Source of the DNA: a virus
DNA: 39,061 nt
Reading direction: 5' to 3' (one strand)
Virus record (IMG/VR): IMGVR_UViG_3300037010_000660
Location: 1-39,061 of that record
Shown one piece after another: positions 13,381-22,866 of the stretch (the first letter of the stretch is position 1; every line of letters begins with the position of its first letter). Below the pieces are notes generated by a model. The model searched no databases and was not told where the DNA came from. It was given only the letters and a program-made list of their open reading frames with translations. The translations under genes and the position numbers were made by a program.

Positions 13381-13865
13381 CACGCCACCGCCTCCACGTC
13401 CTCTACTGTCTGCGCACTGCGCACGATGTCCTTTAGCGCCTGTTTGTGCTGGAATGCTCCCCACCCGCGCGCCAGCATGGCAAATGCCAGCCCGTTCAGC
13501 TGGGCGAGCGTCATCGTCACTGGCGCATTGGAAATATCCCACCACGCAAAGCCATCCGGCACAGCGACGACTGCGTTAAGGCTTGTCAATGTCTTGGTGA
13601 GTATGTCCTGCGATCCGCTGTCCGCCTGGAACACATGCCCCATGTAGGCAAGCGGTTGCTGGATTGCTTGCTGGTAGGCTTCCTCGATTTCGGCGATCTT
13701 GGCTTCCTTCACTGCGGCCAGCGGTATTGGAGGCACGTCCATCGGTAGCGGACTGTTGCCAGCCGTTATCCACGCGCGATACTCATCCCACTCGGGCATG
13801 TCGCGCTTGATGTGCAGGTTGTCAGACAGCCTGGTGACTCCTACTTGTTCTAGACGGTAGCTCAT
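13377..13865 (-). CDS. DUF4376-like tail fibre accessory protein (162 aa)
   Basis: The N-terminal part (YRLEQVGVTRLSDNLHIKRD, then PEWDEYRAWITAGN) resembles fibre-assembly-type leaders. The C-terminal 110 residues fit DUF4376: KIAEIEEAYQQAIQQPLAYM, the VFQADSGSQDILTKTL box and WWDISNAPVTMTLAQLN. Such proteins lie just after tail fibre genes and may be fibre chaperones or fibre tips. The start overlaps the stop of the fibre gene by 4 bases. Confidence 0.75.
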   Translation of the reverse strand: MSYRLEQVGVTRLSDNLHIKRDMPEWDEYRAWITAGNSPLPMDVPPIPLAAVKEAKIAEIEEAYQQAIQQPLAYMGHVFQADSGSQDILTKTLTSLNAVVAVPDGFAWWDISNAPVTMTLAQLNGLAFAMLARGWGAFQHKQALKDIVRSAQTVEDVEAVAW

Positions 13866-14515
13866 GACGTGCGGCGCAGTTTGTAGTATGTGATCGTCTG
13901 TGATCCGCTTAATGTGTTACGGTGCCTAATCACAAGCGACGACTTGAATGGTATCTGATCGAATGTAATGCCTGTCGGCGCGGTCGTTGAACCGAAAACA
14001 GCGCCCACAATGACTCTTGCGGTGGCGGCAGATGATGTTCCTGTCAAATCCACAACCGTCACGCCATCAATAATGATCTGGATTTGTGGATAGCCACCGC
14101 CAGAGCCAGTCACGACAAAATTCAACACGCCTGAGCCGGTGATGTTCACCACATCGACAAGCGCCGCGCTTGTTGTCGTTGCCTGAACACACCCCATGAC
14201 CATGCGGTAATCAAAGTTATTGATATACGGTGCGTTGCTTCCTGCACCATCTGTAAGCGGCGTCGGGAAATTGGCTGCAATAGGCGCGTCTCGCGTCGGG
14301 TCAATGTTGACCTTATCGAGATATCCGGCGCGTGCGTTAGTCCACACAGCATCGTCAGTGGCCTTTCCGGACAGATTGAGCTTGTCGAGATACCCGGCGC
14401 GCGCTGCGGTGATGCGTGAATCGTGCAGTGTGTCGAGCTTGGCGGCCCATGTGGCCGACAACAAGTCAATCAACGTCTTGAGCTTGCCGGGTACTCCGAG
14501 TAGGAAGTCAATCAT
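13862..14515 (-). CDS. Tail fibre-like protein (217 aa)
   Basis: GGAG lies 8 bases before ATG 14515. The N-terminal part holds two copies of an ARAGYLDK unit (near residues 38 and 62), a repeat frequent in phage fibre stalks. The C-terminal part is a Gly/Thr/Val-rich beta region (VVNITGSGVLNFVVTGSGGG, FKSSLVIRHRNT). It is probably a receptor-facing fibre or tail-tip decoration. Its place between the tip protein block and the DUF4376 gene agrees. Confidence 0.7.
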   Translation of the reverse strand: MIDFLLGVPGKLKTLIDLLSATWAAKLDTLHDSRITAARAGYLDKLNLSGKATDDAVWTNARAGYLDKVNIDPTRDAPIAANFPTPLTDGAGSNAPYINNFDYRMVMGCVQATTTSAALVDVVNITGSGVLNFVVTGSGGGYPQIQIIIDGVTVVDLTGTSSAATARVIVGAVFGSTTAPTGITFDQIPFKSSLVIRHRNTLSGSQTITYYKLRRTS

Positions 14516-14527
14516 TGCTTAGCTCCA

Positions 14528-14896
14528 TCACGCCCACGATGTGTTTGTTACGTTGCCAGACGTATCATAAACGACTGTCTTGGTGCCGATGGTGGCCCAT
14601 GACGTGCCGCTGTCGCTGCTGTAGCTGTACACCGCAACGATAACGCTGCCAGCCTGTCCGCCAGCAGTCCCCCATGTCAGATCGGCTTTGACGCGCTCCG
14701 TGCCATTGCTGTAGGTGATCGTCGCCGGTTGAGCTGCTGTTCCGCCAGACGCGGCCATGCTCCATCCGTAGAACCCGCCGCCCATGATCGCAGCATCACG
14801 AATCGCCTTGAGGTTGTCGCGCGCACTTTGCGCAAACGCTGTCCCGTTCTGCGTTGCCGCATCTGGCTTTGTTGGATCAAACTGTGCGTACGCCAT
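14528..14896 (-). CDS. Minor tail protein (122 aa)
   Basis: The start ATG 14896 overlaps the stop of the tip protein (TGATG). The product is rich in Gly, Ser, Thr and Ala, with TQNGTAFAQSARDNLKAIRD near the N-terminus and a beta-rich rest ending in TKTVVYDTSGNVTNTSWA. Similar short proteins sit between the tip and fibre genes of many siphoviruses. The exact role is unknown; fibre adaptor is a fair guess. Confidence 0.65.
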   Translation of the reverse strand: MAYAQFDPTKPDAATQNGTAFAQSARDNLKAIRDAAIMGGGFYGWSMAASGGTAAQPATITYSNGTERVKADLTWGTAGGQAGSVIVAVYSYSSDSGTSWATIGTKTVVYDTSGNVTNTSWA

Positions 14897-17472
14897 CAAA
14901 CCCCCTGGAATGTGTATTGGAACGGACTCGCGATCTTGTCGCCATTGCTGCCGAACACATAAACGTCGAACTTGGTCGGGTTGCCAAGAACTACATTGTC
15001 GAACGTCGCCGAGCGTGCTGTGCTGCCTTGCGGCGTAATCGTGATCTTCTTCAGCGCCACATATTGACCGGACAGCGTAATTGTAACCGGGCCGGATGAA
15101 CTGCTTGTGCCGCTGCCAACTTCCTCACGCGGGATCGCGTCAACACGAATCGACTGCGTTGGGATTACAGCCAGCATCGTCGATGTCGTCAATGCCTCAT
15201 GCTTGAGACGGGCGAACCGGGCGTTGACCTTCTGGCTCAGGCCAGGTGCGTATGTCCATGCCGAGCCGTCCGTGGAGTATCCGAAATAGCTTGCCAAGCT
15301 GCCGTTGAGCGCCGATACCGTGGCTGTGCCAGTCCATTGCCCGCCCAGCAACAGCCCGAAATCCTCGGGCTCGCCAAGCCATGTTGATGTGATGCTGTTG
15401 TGGTACGTCGCAAGCGCGTTGCTGTATGTGCCGAGTGCAGACGAAAACTTCGTCCCGAACGCCACGCCATCCTCGGTGACAAAATAGCGGTTGGCGTCCG
15501 TCGGGCCAAGGTTGTACTCGACCATGTTGGTCAGCGTCGGTGACTTGTGCTCATAGGTATCAACCAAGAACGAGTTGGCGTCGCTGGTCACAGTCACGTC
15601 AACGGTCGCGGCGTTTGCGCTGTATTGGCCGACCGAATCCAGCGCCTTGACGAACAGTCGCCACGTACCGACTGGTATTTGGTCGGATGTCAGCCGCAGC
15701 GCGTCCACGCGGTCGATGAGCTTTGCGTTGTCCCATGTGGCGGACGTTGTGCCGTACCGCACCTCATAGCGCCAGATGTCGATGTCAATGGCCGGTTTCC
15801 AGCTCACATACACGCGCCCACCAGCCTCGAACGCGGACACGCTTGGCACGTCACCGGGCACCAGTTGCTTGCCCAGCGCCGTTCCTGATTGCGTCGCATA
15901 GTTGCCAACGCCGCCAATCGTGGTCACGGACGCAACCTTGACGGTGTATTGAACGCCCTCCTGGACCGGGCCGCTCACCCACTCGGCCGTGAACGCCGAT
16001 GATGCGGCAATCAATGTCTGCCCGGCCCACAGCTCAACGCGGTAATAGGCCAGGTACGGGTAAGCCTGCGCCGTCCATGTGACGCGCCAACGACTCGACC
16101 ATGTGCCGTCCTGCTGCTGATAGACTTCCTCGACCATCGTGACGCCAGACACCGCAGGTGGCGCGGCAGGGCTTGGCAGGTCTGTGTCCGCATAGGTCGG
16201 TTCAGCAACGACAACATCGGAATACATGGCTGGGTCATACTCGACAGCCGAGATATGCCAGCGTCCTGGTGATGTCGCATTGATCGACGTCACACGCGCG
16301 AGCTTCGAGGATAGACCGATAGGGTGTGTGACTGTGATGATGTCGCCAACCTCTACAGCAAGGGCTTCGTCGAATGTATCGAAGTCTATTGTCAGGTCGC
16401 CAAGCATAAGCTTGTTGAGCCGTTCGATGGCCTCACGGTAAGCCTGCGAGTAACGCTGAATGCCTGGTAGCTGCACCGTACTCTCGCGGCGCGGGACAAG
16501 CCCAGAATCTACGCCGGCAGCACGCACTTCTGCGTAATCCTGTGCCCACGGCGTCTTGGTTGTGTTTGTGTAGTTGATGCGCATGACTGTCGGCACCTGC
16601 TGGATACCGCGCTTGCGCAGACGCATCGAGTTCGCCGCGATGTTCGATGCTGTGAAGCTGGAGACGCTGTTGCCTGGTCGATCCGAGATTAGCCGCACGC
16701 CGGAATCACCCTGCACAACGAATGCGCTTGCGTAGGTTCGCAGAGTATCCACCCATTCGCGCGCGCCCGTCACGGTATCACAGACTAGCCCGATCAGTCT
16801 GCGTTTCTCTCCGCCGACAAGCGCATCGCAGTCGTCAGCCACAGCAGCCACGCTCGCCCAATCAACAGTCTTGCCGAGTCCGTAGGTGTCGTTCGACAGG
16901 CAATCAGCAAGCGCAATGGCCGGGTTGTCGGAGTATGCTGTGGTGGATGTGCGCGGATCGTATAGCTTACGGCCGCTGATGCGTGCTACAAAGCTAGGGA
17001 AGCCATTGCTTGCACCATTTGGAACCTTGATTACCGAGTACGCGATGCCCGGCAGGGCGTCAGCGTAGCTGATGTTCGACGCGGCATAGGCAGCCACAAG
17101 AGTAGCATTTACCGTCTGGCTTTGTGTGCCAAGATAGTGCGTCGCTGTGACACCTGCTGGCAATGGATTATCATCCATCAATATCGAGTCGATGCCAGCA
17201 ATCTCACCCTCGCCCCACACGGCGACAACGATCAGGTTGTCTTGATACACAAGAGCGTCCGCGATCTGCGCACCGACCGACACTGATCCGTACAGCACAC
17301 GCAGCGGTGCACCCTCAGCGGCTACCTGCTGCTGATGTTCTTCTGGCGTGCTGGCTGTCTCGTTGATGTTGTCGCGAGGCGCAACAACGCCTTGCGGCTG
17401 CCCACCAAGCTGCAAGTACCAGTTGATGTATGACTGGTTGGACGTGCCGCCAGGATACGCAGGAAGGCTCAT
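14896..17472 (-). CDS. Tail tip / host-specificity protein, J-like (858 aa)
   Basis: The product is 858 residues. The first 400 fit a tip-attachment (gpJ/phage-tail-3-like) hub: AAEGAPLRVLYGSVSVGAQI near 50, VWGEGEIAGIDSILMDD, then AREWVDTLRTYASAF and VGDIITVTHPIG. From about residue 425 come fibronectin-III-like segments (TWSSRWRVTWTAQAYPYLAY and VYVSWKPAIDIDIWRYEVRY). The C-terminus is a beta-rich receptor-facing part. It closes the distal end of the tail and carries host recognition. It is smaller than lambda gpJ, and no gpK/gpI-like genes are seen. Confidence 0.82.
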   Translation of the reverse strand: MSLPAYPGGTSNQSYINWYLQLGGQPQGVVAPRDNINETASTPEEHQQQVAAEGAPLRVLYGSVSVGAQIADALVYQDNLIVVAVWGEGEIAGIDSILMDDNPLPAGVTATHYLGTQSQTVNATLVAAYAASNISYADALPGIAYSVIKVPNGASNGFPSFVARISGRKLYDPRTSTTAYSDNPAIALADCLSNDTYGLGKTVDWASVAAVADDCDALVGGEKRRLIGLVCDTVTGAREWVDTLRTYASAFVVQGDSGVRLISDRPGNSVSSFTASNIAANSMRLRKRGIQQVPTVMRINYTNTTKTPWAQDYAEVRAAGVDSGLVPRRESTVQLPGIQRYSQAYREAIERLNKLMLGDLTIDFDTFDEALAVEVGDIITVTHPIGLSSKLARVTSINATSPGRWHISAVEYDPAMYSDVVVAEPTYADTDLPSPAAPPAVSGVTMVEEVYQQQDGTWSSRWRVTWTAQAYPYLAYYRVELWAGQTLIAASSAFTAEWVSGPVQEGVQYTVKVASVTTIGGVGNYATQSGTALGKQLVPGDVPSVSAFEAGGRVYVSWKPAIDIDIWRYEVRYGTTSATWDNAKLIDRVDALRLTSDQIPVGTWRLFVKALDSVGQYSANAATVDVTVTSDANSFLVDTYEHKSPTLTNMVEYNLGPTDANRYFVTEDGVAFGTKFSSALGTYSNALATYHNSITSTWLGEPEDFGLLLGGQWTGTATVSALNGSLASYFGYSTDGSAWTYAPGLSQKVNARFARLKHEALTTSTMLAVIPTQSIRVDAIPREEVGSGTSSSSGPVTITLSGQYVALKKITITPQGSTARSATFDNVVLGNPTKFDVYVFGSNGDKIASPFQYTFQGV

Positions 17473-17798
17473 ACTTGCTCAATCTCCACCGTTGCGTCCC
17501 AGTAATTTCCAGGACGCAGAGTATAGGCGATGGGCGACGCGAACACGCAAGTGCGCATCAACGAGTCTGCGGGCGACGTGTAGTCAAACGTCAGCAATCT
17601 GTTAGCCGCGTAGAACGCATCTAGCGTAGCCTTTTGCGATGCAGACAGCCATTCGTGCTTGATAGAGAAGGACGCTTTGTCGGATGCAAAGTAGCTGCGC
17701 ACGCGCGCGGTTCCATCCTCTGCGCGGTCAATGGCCGTGCTCTTGATCGGCTTCGGATCTGACTGATAGCTTGTCGGTAATGTCGGATACGCGGCCAC
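17469..17798 (-). CDS. Small distal tail protein (109 aa)
   Basis: This 109-residue protein carries SYFASDKASFSIKHEWLSAS and ATLDAFYAANRLLTFDYTSP, a layout of beta strands typical of short distal tail or M-like tail tip proteins. The stop overlaps the start of the tip protein by 4 bases and the gene follows the 170-residue tip gene by one base. Exact family is not recognised; it is assigned by position. Confidence 0.65.
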   Translation of the reverse strand: MAAYPTLPTSYQSDPKPIKSTAIDRAEDGTARVRSYFASDKASFSIKHEWLSASQKATLDAFYAANRLLTFDYTSPADSLMRTCVFASPIAYTLRPGNYWDATVEIEQV

Positions 17799-17799
17799 G

Positions 17800-18312
17800 T
17801 TATGCCCTCGTCAGCACGTAAGTCTGCCCGCCCCATGCGAGCTTGGTTCCAGAAGGCCGCAGATGATTGAATCCAGCGCCAGGCCCGATGATGCGGCGCG
17901 GGAACACGGACGTGCGCAAATTCTCGCTGACAATGCTCAGCGTAACGCGATCCGGTGCGATGTCTGCGTCATTGACAACGCCGTCCAGCACAAGCGTTGC
18001 GTCGGTCGGGTTGTCGCCGTAGAACTGCCATATTCTGCACCCACGATCCGACACACCTTCAGACAGCACCAGCGCGGAGTAGGCAAGGTCTGAGTTGATA
18101 AGCTCGACGCGCCCCTTCTGTTCGCCGCGTGCGTCAGCCGTAAGGCCGGACGTTTTGCCAAGCCTGCCGCCTGTCCATGTGTGCCCACCCAAAGTTTGGT
18201 CTCCGCGAGACGATAGCCGCAGGACGGTTGAGAATGCGATCTCAACAAGGTAGCCCGGCGTCGTTACGGTTGCCGATACTGCCGCCTGCTGTGCTGATGT
18301 CAGCGACCTCAT
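17800..18312 (-). CDS. Tail tip assembly protein, DUF2163-like (170 aa)
   Basis: The 170-residue sequence with TTPGYLVEIAFSTVLRLSSR, YSALVLSEGVSDRGCRIWQF and VVNDADIAPDRVTLSIVSEN fits the N-terminal DUF2163/phage BR0599 type of baseplate or tail-tip protein (family match from memory). Its start overlaps the tape measure stop by 4 bases. It probably forms part of the tip complex between the tape measure and J-like hub. Confidence 0.65.
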   Translation of the reverse strand: MRSLTSAQQAAVSATVTTPGYLVEIAFSTVLRLSSRGDQTLGGHTWTGGRLGKTSGLTADARGEQKGRVELINSDLAYSALVLSEGVSDRGCRIWQFYGDNPTDATLVLDGVVNDADIAPDRVTLSIVSENLRTSVFPRRIIGPGAGFNHLRPSGTKLAWGGQTYVLTRA

Positions 18313-21300
18313 GGACCGACCTCCACAGGTTGAGTAAACCCGCTATCTCCAGGTCCGCCTAGCATGTCAACGATCACATTCACCTTTACTGGTGTGTTTG
18401 CTGCATCAATCTGAGTCTGCGCTGCTGCCTGCATTTTGTTTGCTGCATCGGCCAGCGCACCTTGGATCACGTTCGCAATGTCTTTGTGGCTCTGGATAAG
18501 CTGATCCTGCGCAGCCATCAATCGGTCGCTGGCAGCTTTGTCAGCTTCGTCAAGCGCGGTTGCGAAGTCATTGGCAACGGCCGCCTTCTGATCTGGGCTG
18601 AGCAGATTATATGCAGCCATCGTAGCCTGGTTGAATCGCTGTGATGCGCGCTCGATTTCTGCCGGGTCTACCGCGTTCATCAACTGGGCCTTTGCCTTAT
18701 CCGCTTCGGCGCTCCAGTATTCGTACTGATGCTGATTGTCCATCACCGAGAGCTTGACCTGCTCGATGCTCTGGCCGAACATTGCTTGCGTATTCGCTAG
18801 TGTCTGCTGGATTTGCTGCACCAGTTGCAGCTCCATCTGATACTGCTGCTGGACAGCAGCTCCTAGCTTCTGCGCGGACGCCAAAGAGCCGTCGAATGAC
18901 GCCGAAAGACCGCGCACATTCTGCTCGCCTTCCTGCCACTTCTGGAACAGCGTCGCGCTTGACTCAGCGAGAGCTTTCATTCCATCCGCGACAACATCGG
19001 CCTTCATGTAATCATGCAGAACCGTCAGCGCTGTGGCGAACTGCGCCATTTCAGCGCCAGTTCCCTTGAACGCAAGCAACAGATTCTTGACGGATTCCTC
19101 AATCCCGGACGTGCCGGCCACGATGTCCTTGAACAGCTGCTTAAGCGCAAGGTCTGAGTTGGAACCGTAGCTCTTCATCCCTTTACCTAGGTCAAATTGA
19201 ATGCCGTCACGCTCCCCGACATCGACGCCGACCTTCGCCACGCTCGGCGTGCCACCAAGGTGCGTAAGAGTTTGCCCGAACCCGCCTACGCCTTGCAGTA
19301 TGGCCGTGCGCGCGTCCATGGTCTGTTTCGATGCCTGCTTTTTGCCGGTCATGTTCCACAGGCCATCGAGCGCGCCTGTGGACAGGTCCACCGATCCGCC
19401 CGCAGCTTTGTTGCTTGGCTTGCCGCCAAAAAGTCCGAACAGCGACCCAAGCGCAGCGATTGCGCCAACCCACGGGATCGCCGTTGCGACGCCAAGGCCA
19501 AGCGTGCCAGCGGCCGCCGAAGACATTCCTAGCGTCTCGCCGATTCCGCCAGCCATCATGCCAATGCTTGTAGACATAGCGCCCGGCGTGAACAGGTTCA
19601 TGAGCGATGATCCTACGCTCAAGATATCTCCGCCGCTCGCCGCCGCGTTTCCGCTTGCCCCAATGCCGAGTAGCCCGGTTACCGAACCGGTAAGGTTCTG
19701 CACAATCGGCTGGATGATCGGCCGCAGCACAAGAGTGGCAAACATATTCTTGAGCGTGGCTGCGAAATTCTTTGCGAAGCTCTTGCCACCCTCAAAGCCG
19801 CGCATGAGTGCGTCGGTGAGACTGCGTTCTATTTCTTCGGCTGTCTTTTTCCACTCCTTTTCAGCCTCTTTCGCAGCCTTTGTTTCAGCATCAAGCGTGT
19901 CTTTTCTCTCAAGCCATGTAGTAAGTTCCTTGCGCGCGTCAATCTCTCGCTGCAACGCTCTGACGGCCTCATCGTCTCCGTATCGCTCTTTGATAATGAC
20001 TAGCTCTTCCAGTCGTTTTATGTTTACCTCATTAAGAGCCACCGCTAGGCTAGTGTGCGTCTTTTCAGCAAGCTCTGTCGCCTTAACCTCCATTTGTGTC
20101 TTTTCGACTTCTTCTTCTATGCTCTTCGCGTGATGGTTCAGCTCTTCGATATACTTCTTACGATCCTGCTGCGCCCTTTTCAGTAATTCGTCTTCTTTCT
20201 TCAATTGCTCATCAGCTTCCTCCTGCGCCAGCGTAGCAACATTCAGCGCTTGAGCATTCTTCATGATCGACTTCGCAAGCGCGTCAGTAGGCGCTTTGGC
20301 AGCAGCGCGCGCCGCCTCCATCATCTTCACCTGAATATTGTTGAGCCCGATTTCCTCAGTCTCGTTGTGCAGCTTATCGGCGTATTCTTTTGCCTCCTTG
20401 ACTAGCTTGTCGTACTCCTTTTCAGCTTTGTCCGACGTGATTGGTGTGCTTTTTGGCTTTGGTCCAGGAACCGATTCAGGATAGTAGTACTCAGTCAGCT
20501 GCTTGATAGCGGCTTGCTGAGTCTTTATGTCTTGGTCGGCGTATTGCTTTCTGATCTCGGAAAGAGATTCAAGGTATTTTCTCTCACGCTCAATGCTTCC
20601 TTGCCGCAATTTATCGCGCGCAGACTCGGCTTTTGCTGCTGCATCAAGAACAGCGCCATAAGATTTGGCATTGACATCGACCATCTCGCGATATGCCTGC
20701 TCCTCTTTCGCCTTCATGGCATCGCGTTCTGCCGTAAGTTGCTTCAACCTTGCGTCGTAATCACTGCCGCTGAAATTCTTGCTAAGAGAATCCTTCTTAT
20801 CGGCGAAGTCTTGGTAGATGTTGTGCAATTGCCTCATGTGCTCGATGTACAGCGTCGCACGCGAAACACTAGTAATCACGAGATTTACTGCTTCGGCTGT
20901 GTAGACGAGGGATGTCCTGATTGCTCTTCCCCATTCCACCAGACTGTTATTCGACGAAAGTTTGTCTAGGCTCTGGTCTGCCTCACTGAACCCGTGCACC
21001 AGCGCAAACACAATGTCAGTAAGCGTTTCGTTGAACGTCTCCCCAAACTTGACCTTCAGGTCATCGACGTAACGTTTCATCGAGGTAATCTGCTTACCAG
21101 CGGTGAGCATTGCCTCACCGTATATCCCAGCAATGCGTGTGCCGTATTCGAGCACTTCGTCCATGCGGGCTTGCGATTTTTGTGCTTCTGTAAGCTGATC
21201 CTTGTTTACTCCAAGTTGATGTGCGAGCCTCTTATAGCTTTCCTCGAAGTTTACATTGATACCGATGGTGCGCAGAATCTCTACATTCCCTGACTGGATG

Positions 21301-22085
21301 CCGTGCACCAGGCTCTCGAACGCCTGTGACGAATTGATGCCGGCGATAACCGCCGCGTCTTGTGCCACTCGCGCAAGCTCCGAGCTTTTGCTAAGGTCTA
21401 GCTGAGCTTGCGCCATCCTGGTGATGGTTTCGCGCGCCTCGATCATCGAAATGCCTGTCTTGCGAAGGGCCATTTCGTATTGCAGCATCTCATCAGCAGA
21501 ATATCCAGCGTTGTACCCGGCAACACGCATGACGATTCCCATCGTCTCGAAGCGCGCATTCATTTGTGCGGATTCCGAGATCAGCGATCCTAGCTTGTAC
21601 AGACCGAACGCTGCTGCGGCCAGTCTGATAGAACTTGCCAAGTCTGATGTGGTAGAACCGAGGCCCTTTGTTTCCTTTGACGCACCCTCCATTTCGTTGC
21701 GCAACTCTTTTATCTTGCTGACCATCGCGTCATGCGCACGGTTCAATTCGCTAGTCGTGGCAAGCCCGCTCGCCTTCAGGGTTTCATATGCCTGTCGCGT
21801 TCTTTCTATCGCTTCGGTGATTTCTTGATTACCGCGAATGCCGAGTTCTTTGCGAGCACTCTCCACAAATAATGCTGCACGCTGCATTTCGCGCATGGCT
21901 GAATCCATACCAGACTGCACGCCTTCCTTGAACGCATCCCCTATCCCTGCGAATGCGTTGCGTAGGCCACCAGCAGTTTGCTCGGCCTTCTGTGCGCCTT
22001 GCGCCAGCTTGTCTAGCTCTTGTTGACCATCCTTCAGGCCACTAGTATCGACTGCAAGGCCAATCGTTGCGATGTCTGAGCTCAT
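18309..22085 (-). CDS. Tail tape measure protein (1258 aa)
   Basis: At 1258 residues this is the largest gene, a usual sign of the tape measure. The N-terminus (SSDIATIGLAVDTSGLKDGQ, QELDKLAQGAQKAEQTAGGL) is typical. Long charged helices fill about residues 430-750, and a hydrophobic region around 820-885 (MMAGGIGETLGMSSAAAGTL, WVGAIAALGSLFGLFGG) is the membrane-active part. The C-terminal 300 residues are again helical. It sets tail length and helps DNA pass into the cell; length predicts a tail of roughly 190 nm at 0.15 nm per residue (rule of thumb). Its ATG overlaps the T-frame stop. Confidence 0.92.
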   Translation of the reverse strand: MSSDIATIGLAVDTSGLKDGQQELDKLAQGAQKAEQTAGGLRNAFAGIGDAFKEGVQSGMDSAMREMQRAALFVESARKELGIRGNQEITEAIERTRQAYETLKASGLATTSELNRAHDAMVSKIKELRNEMEGASKETKGLGSTTSDLASSIRLAAAAFGLYKLGSLISESAQMNARFETMGIVMRVAGYNAGYSADEMLQYEMALRKTGISMIEARETITRMAQAQLDLSKSSELARVAQDAAVIAGINSSQAFESLVHGIQSGNVEILRTIGINVNFEESYKRLAHQLGVNKDQLTEAQKSQARMDEVLEYGTRIAGIYGEAMLTAGKQITSMKRYVDDLKVKFGETFNETLTDIVFALVHGFSEADQSLDKLSSNNSLVEWGRAIRTSLVYTAEAVNLVITSVSRATLYIEHMRQLHNIYQDFADKKDSLSKNFSGSDYDARLKQLTAERDAMKAKEEQAYREMVDVNAKSYGAVLDAAAKAESARDKLRQGSIERERKYLESLSEIRKQYADQDIKTQQAAIKQLTEYYYPESVPGPKPKSTPITSDKAEKEYDKLVKEAKEYADKLHNETEEIGLNNIQVKMMEAARAAAKAPTDALAKSIMKNAQALNVATLAQEEADEQLKKEDELLKRAQQDRKKYIEELNHHAKSIEEEVEKTQMEVKATELAEKTHTSLAVALNEVNIKRLEELVIIKERYGDDEAVRALQREIDARKELTTWLERKDTLDAETKAAKEAEKEWKKTAEEIERSLTDALMRGFEGGKSFAKNFAATLKNMFATLVLRPIIQPIVQNLTGSVTGLLGIGASGNAAASGGDILSVGSSLMNLFTPGAMSTSIGMMAGGIGETLGMSSAAAGTLGLGVATAIPWVGAIAALGSLFGLFGGKPSNKAAGGSVDLSTGALDGLWNMTGKKQASKQTMDARTAILQGVGGFGQTLTHLGGTPSVAKVGVDVGERDGIQFDLGKGMKSYGSNSDLALKQLFKDIVAGTSGIEESVKNLLLAFKGTGAEMAQFATALTVLHDYMKADVVADGMKALAESSATLFQKWQEGEQNVRGLSASFDGSLASAQKLGAAVQQQYQMELQLVQQIQQTLANTQAMFGQSIEQVKLSVMDNQHQYEYWSAEADKAKAQLMNAVDPAEIERASQRFNQATMAAYNLLSPDQKAAVANDFATALDEADKAASDRLMAAQDQLIQSHKDIANVIQGALADAANKMQAAAQTQIDAANTPVKVNVIVDMLGGPGDSGFTQPVEVGP

Positions 22086-22438
22086 TCTGTGGCCCCCATT
22101 ACCTTGACAAATTCAAGGTCAATCGCACGGATTGCCGTTACTTCCCACGGCTCGGTAATCGTGCCAGTAAGACTCGCCCACGCCTCGACCTCGCCATAGC
22201 TTATTGGCGATACCGAAAATCCGCTGGTCTGGCGTGTGGCGCTCAGCTCCAAGAACCACATCCACACATGGCTTGCCGATTGCGGGCACGTCGGGGCGTC
22301 AGCGAGCTCCTGCGGCATGATTCCGCTTTGCCGATATGCTGCCAGCAGGTGATCCCGTAGGGTTGTGCCATCCTTGCGCCTCTTTGAAAGCCTGAACTCT
22401 GATGCGGCGAACACAACCAGCTCGCCGATCAGTTCCCC
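22082..22438 (-). CDS. Tail assembly chaperone T-like extension, made by -1 frameshift
   Basis: This frame lies -1 relative to the upstream G-like ORF and is open across that ORF's stop (22431-22429), reading GELIGELVVFAASEFRLSKR after the junction. A GTG at 22414 could start a 110-residue protein, but there is no good ribosome binding site. The position directly upstream of the tape measure is that of the lambda T segment. By analogy, ribosomes that slip make a G-T fusion of about 258 residues, which coats the tape measure during tail assembly. WMWFLELSATRQTSGF in the middle looks structured. Confidence 0.72.
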   Translation of the reverse strand, partial: GELIGELVVFAASEFRLSKRRKDGTTLRDHLLAAYRQSGIMPQELADAPTCPQSASHVWMWFLELSATRQTSGFSVSPISYGEVEAWASLTGTITEPWEVTAIRAIDLEFVKVMGATE

Positions 22439-22851
22439 ATAAAAAGCTCCAGGTTGGCAATCCCCTCGTCAACCTGTTTGCGAATCCACGGATACTCGCT
22501 GTAAACCTTACGCACGTTCGCGGGCGTGAACTCCAACTCATGCCCGCCCATCACCATATTGCGCCAGCCTTTCGTACACAGCGTCAGCAACTCGATGGAT
22601 TCCTGCTCCGACTTCTCAACGGTATCAGGTTCCAAGTCTTTGCCACGCTTGCGTGCAATCTGCTCGCGCCGCAGCTTGTCGTTGACCGCTTCACGGATAT
22701 GCTCACGAAACACAGTCGAATCCTTGCCGAGGATCGTGATGAAGATTCCAAGCGGTTCGGCCGTTACCGGATGAACAAGCTCCATCTCCGCGCCCCTGTC
22801 GCACGCCTTGGTAGTATCCAGTTCAGCGATGTCAAACTTCTTGTTGCTCAC
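22429..22851 (-). CDS. Tail assembly chaperone, G-like (140 aa)
   Basis: GTG 22851 follows AAGGAGG. The 140-residue protein is charged and helical (VFREHIREAVNDKLRREQIA, TVEKSEQESIELLTLCTKGW). It lies between the tail tube and tape measure genes, as gpG of lambda does. LLTLCTKGWRN with ANVRKVYSEYPWIRKQVDEG is a pattern often seen in siphovirus chaperones of this type. The stop is followed at once by the open T frame. Confidence 0.82.
   Translation of the reverse strand: MSNKKFDIAELDTTKACDRGAEMELVHPVTAEPLGIFITILGKDSTVFREHIREAVNDKLRREQIARKRGKDLEPDTVEKSEQESIELLTLCTKGWRNMVMGGHELEFTPANVRKVYSEYPWIRKQVDEGIANLELFMGN
22432..22446 (-). promoter_or_regulatory. Candidate -1 ribosomal frameshift site
   Basis: Read on the minus strand the end of the G-like ORF is CTTTTTATGGGGAAC followed by its TGA. 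Zero-frame codons are CTT TTT ATG GGG AAC. None is a perfect X XXY YYZ heptamer. GGG in the P site (GGGGAAC, 22438-22432) and TTT in CTTTTTA (22446-22440) can each re-pair fully after a one-base backward slip. Either would lead into the open T frame. A downstream structure was not worked out. Confidence 0.5.
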
Positions 22852-22866
22852 TTGTTCCCCTCCTTA

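Noticed and set aside
19201-20133. Plus-strand ORF of 310 codons opposite the tape measure gene
   Set aside because: Ser/Pro/Arg-rich antisense frame of a codon-biased GC-rich gene; no ribosome binding site or known motif.
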